Of a stretch of 34,767 nucleotides of DNA, positions 32,972 through 34,767 are shown in pieces (the stretch's first letter is position 1; each line of letters starts with the position of its first letter). The position numbers and the translations under genes are program-made. The notes under the pieces are model-generated. The model was given only the letters and a program-made list of their open reading frames with translations. It had not been told where the DNA came from and ran no database searches. The stretch comes from Gemmatimonadota bacterium (GTDB taxonomy: Bacteria > Gemmatimonadota > Gemmatimonadetes > Longimicrobiales > Gaopeijiaceae): the NCBI GenBank assembly GCA_028873825.1, contig JAPPNM010000067.1:1-34767 (forward strand), in the 5' to 3' direction.

Positions 32972-33481
32972 GTGATCGAGGTCAGCGTGCAGAGCCTCGC
33001 GTTCGACCGCACGTCGAACACGCCGGTGGTGATACTCAGGGAGGACGGGACCGACCGCATCCTGCCGATCTGGATCGGCCCGGGAGAGGCAAGCGCGATC
33101 GCCATGCACTTGGGGGGCGTCTCCTTTCAGCGTCCGCTCACGCACGATCTCATTGTGTCGGTGCTCGGCGGTCTGGGGGGCTCTCTCCGGCGGGTGCTCA
33201 TCACCCGCGTCGAGAACAGCACCTACTTCGCCGAGATGATCATCGACCGCGCGGGAGAGCTGATCTCGGTCGATGCGCGGCCTTCCGATTCGATCGCCAT
33301 CGCTCTCCGGATGGAGGCGCGCATCTTCGCGGACGACTCCCTGCTGGAATCGGCGGGACGGGTGGTGGAGGTGGCGGAGGACGGCGAATCCGGAGGCGAT
33401 GAGAACCCGATGAGCGGAGAGACGTTGGAGAAGCACCTGCGCAAGCTAGGCCCCGAAGACCTCGGTCGGTTCCACGGCTGA
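32972..33481 (+). CDS. BFN-domain (DUF151) bifunctional nuclease-like protein
   Basis: 169 residues. Residues 1-130 match the BFN/DUF151 fold: PVVILREDGTDRILPIWIGPGEASAIA, RPLTHDLIVSVLG, VENSTYFAEMII and DARPSDSIAIALRMEARIF. Plant homologues show RNase and DNase activity; the bacterial role is less clear. The last 40 residues are acidic and variable. GAGGTG lies close upstream of GTG 32972. It follows metK by 28 bases, so it is probably co-transcribed. Confidence 0.9.
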   Translation: MIEVSVQSLAFDRTSNTPVVILREDGTDRILPIWIGPGEASAIAMHLGGVSFQRPLTHDLIVSVLGGLGGSLRRVLITRVENSTYFAEMIIDRAGELISVDARPSDSIAIALRMEARIFADDSLLESAGRVVEVAEDGESGGDENPMSGETLEKHLRKLGPEDLGRFHG

Positions 33482-33520
33482 CGCGGTGCCGGTGCGCGGA
33501 GGCCGGCGGGATTCGCCGTG

Positions 33521-34690
33521 ATGTCGCGGCCATCGGTTGGGAGCCGGGTTGCCCCCGCGCTGCGCGTCGCCGGATGTCTGCTGGCGTCGCTTGCGGTGCA
33601 ATGGGCCTGGGTCCGCGCCGCCCGCGGCCAGGGGGTCGATGGCCCGGGCTACGGCGCCCGGGCGCCGCGGGAGCGGGGAGGCCGCGTCCTCGCGGGCCGG
33701 GTGCTCGTCGGCGACCGCCCGGCGGATACCGGAACCGTGGTTCTACACCGGGTCTCCGGGAACTCCTCGGGCGAAGTCGACAGCGTCGGAGTGGGGCCGG
33801 GCGGGTTCTTCGAGCTCGATCTTCCCGCCGGGCCGGGAACGGGGGACGAAGTGTACTTCGCGACCGTCCGCCACCAGGACGTCCTCTACTTCGGACAGGC
33901 GCTCACCGGGCAGGCGGACTCGGGCGGCGACTACGTGATCCAGGCCTATCCCGCGCTGCCGGCCGGCACGGACGCCCGGCCCCTGCTGCGGGTACGCAAC
34001 GTCTTCGCGACTCGACCCGAATCCGGACGGGGCTGGTCCGTCGCCGACTTCTTCGAGCTGCGAAACGGCGCGCCGGCCACCCTCGTCTCCGGCGAAGCCG
34101 GTTCCACCTGGTCCCACGCCTTGCCGCGCGAGGCCGTGGACCCGCGGGCGGGCGAGAGCGACCTCGCTCCCGGCATGGCGAGCTTCCGCGATGGCCGTTT
34201 CCACGTGTCGGCGCCGATCCCGCCGGGCGAGAGCGTCTATCTTGTCCGCTACGACATCCCCGAGGACGACTTCGGGATTCCGCTGGAGGTGGCCGTCGGC
34301 TCGATGGAGCTGCTGGTGCGGGAGTCGGCGGGGAATCTCAGCGTGACCGGACTTGCCGCTGTGGGCGGGGTTGACGTGGAGGGAGTCCGGTACCGTCGCT
34401 TCACGGGCCGCGACCTGGCCCCCTCGGTCGTTACGGTGACCGCCGGCGCGACCCGGACTCCCTTCGGCTCGCCGTCGCTCGTGGCGGTATTCCTGACTCT
34501 GCTGTTTGCGGGCGCGGGGGCGGTGATCGCCGCCCGCTCAGGCAACGCGGCCGGAGGTCCGGGACCGGGCCGCAGGCGGCGGGTGCTGGTCGAAATCGCC
34601 CGGCTCGACGAGGAGTGGGAGGCCGGCAAACTGCCTGTGGAGGACTACGGCAGCCGCCGAACCCGCCTTCTGGAGAAGCTGCGCCCGTGA
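33521..34690 (+). CDS. Exported, membrane-anchored protein with CcmI-like tail
   Basis: 389 residues. An N-terminal signal (VAGCLLASLAVQWAWVRAARG) precedes a domain resembling carboxypeptidase-regulatory or transthyretin-like beta folds (GGRVLAGRVLVGDRPADTGTV ... GPGGFFELDLPAG). Later there is one transmembrane segment (about 321-342, SLVAVFLTLLFAGAGAVIAA) and a cytoplasmic helical tail (EIARLDEEWEAGKLPVEDYG ... RRTRLLEKL). The tail resembles the motif found in CcmI/CycH-type and zinc-ribbon membrane proteins, so cytochrome c maturation is possible. I do not recognise the whole protein. GTG 33518 is an alternative start. Confidence 0.65.
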   Translation: MSRPSVGSRVAPALRVAGCLLASLAVQWAWVRAARGQGVDGPGYGARAPRERGGRVLAGRVLVGDRPADTGTVVLHRVSGNSSGEVDSVGVGPGGFFELDLPAGPGTGDEVYFATVRHQDVLYFGQALTGQADSGGDYVIQAYPALPAGTDARPLLRVRNVFATRPESGRGWSVADFFELRNGAPATLVSGEAGSTWSHALPREAVDPRAGESDLAPGMASFRDGRFHVSAPIPPGESVYLVRYDIPEDDFGIPLEVAVGSMELLVRESAGNLSVTGLAAVGGVDVEGVRYRRFTGRDLAPSVVTVTAGATRTPFGSPSLVAVFLTLLFAGAGAVIAARSGNAAGGPGPGRRRRVLVEIARLDEEWEAGKLPVEDYGSRRTRLLEKLRP

Positions 34691-34716
34691 GCGCGGCCCC
34701 GTTTAGGCGGTGCTAA

Positions 34717-34767
34717 CAGCCCGTGGACAAAATCCCCCCGGCATTCGAACGGCGATGCATCCGCGCT
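34717..34767 (+). repeat. Dispersed 51-bp repeat, copy 3 (right end of window)
   Basis: It starts CAGCCCGTGGACAAAATCC and ends GATGCATCCGCGCT, exactly at the window edge. It lies 26 bases after the stop of the preceding gene and in that gene's orientation. It is a near-exact inverted match to copy 1 at the left end. Confidence 0.9.

Noticed and set aside
1-34767. Large transposon or genomic island bounded by inverted terminal repeats.
   Set aside because: The interior is essential housekeeping genes (rpsA, argS, metK, rnz) in conserved orders, with no transposase or integrase; an assembly break at a repeat explains the ends better.
1-34767. CRISPR arrays, tRNA or rRNA genes, phage genes.
   Set aside because: Read through for regularly spaced repeats, cloverleaf-like ends and phage motifs; none was found.

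Overview
The window is very GC-rich bacterial chromosome with dense, mostly plus-strand housekeeping operons. Only about 11 of the 31 genes called start with ATG; the rest start with GTG or TTG, and neighbours often overlap by 4 bases (GTGA or TTGA). GC content, gene order, the AroA-Cmk fusion, a Tat-exported class V aminotransferase, a permease-less PTS with HPr kinase and a BFN-domain protein together suggest Gemmatimonadota or a related phylum. This is inference; there is no rRNA in the window to prove it.

Layout. Minus strand, 100-3542: a small winged-helix-like protein, a CopC-CopD copper protein and a Tat-exported PLP enzyme. A 329-base divergent intergenic region follows. Plus strand, 3872-9067: ribonuclease Z, a fused EPSP synthase/cytidylate kinase and ribosomal protein S1, an order that echoes aroA-cmk-rpsA of other bacteria. 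9068-9522 is non-coding, with a dispersed repeat and an AT-rich palindrome. 9523-17215 is a propionate module: a substrate-binding-like protein, acyl-CoA carboxylase beta subunit, a PDZ protein, biotin carboxylase, biotin carrier and the methylmalonyl-CoA mutase catalytic subunit, ending at a probable terminator. 17309-19404 holds an FmdB zinc ribbon and ArgS. After a recognisable promoter, 19535-26577 carries a PfkB kinase, PurM, an exported protein of unknown function, RibD, riboflavin synthase, a RibBA-like protein whose GTP cyclohydrolase half has lost its catalytic residues, RibH and NusB. 26590-31644 is a GT4 glycosyltransferase, an HPF-like ribosome hibernation factor and a regulatory PTS (HprK, EIIA, HPr, EI). 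31759-34690 holds MetK, a BFN-domain protein and an exported membrane-anchored protein.

How the genes work together. The carboxylase and mutase genes would turn propionyl-CoA into succinyl-CoA, but the epimerase and the B12-binding mutase subunit are not in the window. The riboflavin genes supply every step except GTP cyclohydrolase II, which must be encoded elsewhere. The PTS proteins form a phosphorelay with no sugar permease, so they look regulatory.

The two ends of the window are near-identical copies (49 of 51 bases) of one 51-base repeat, pointing outward in opposite orientations, and a third copy sits directly after the rpsA stop codon. The window is therefore probably a whole contig broken at a genomic repeat. 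The best leads are this repeat family with its adjacent palindrome, and the RibBX-like protein.
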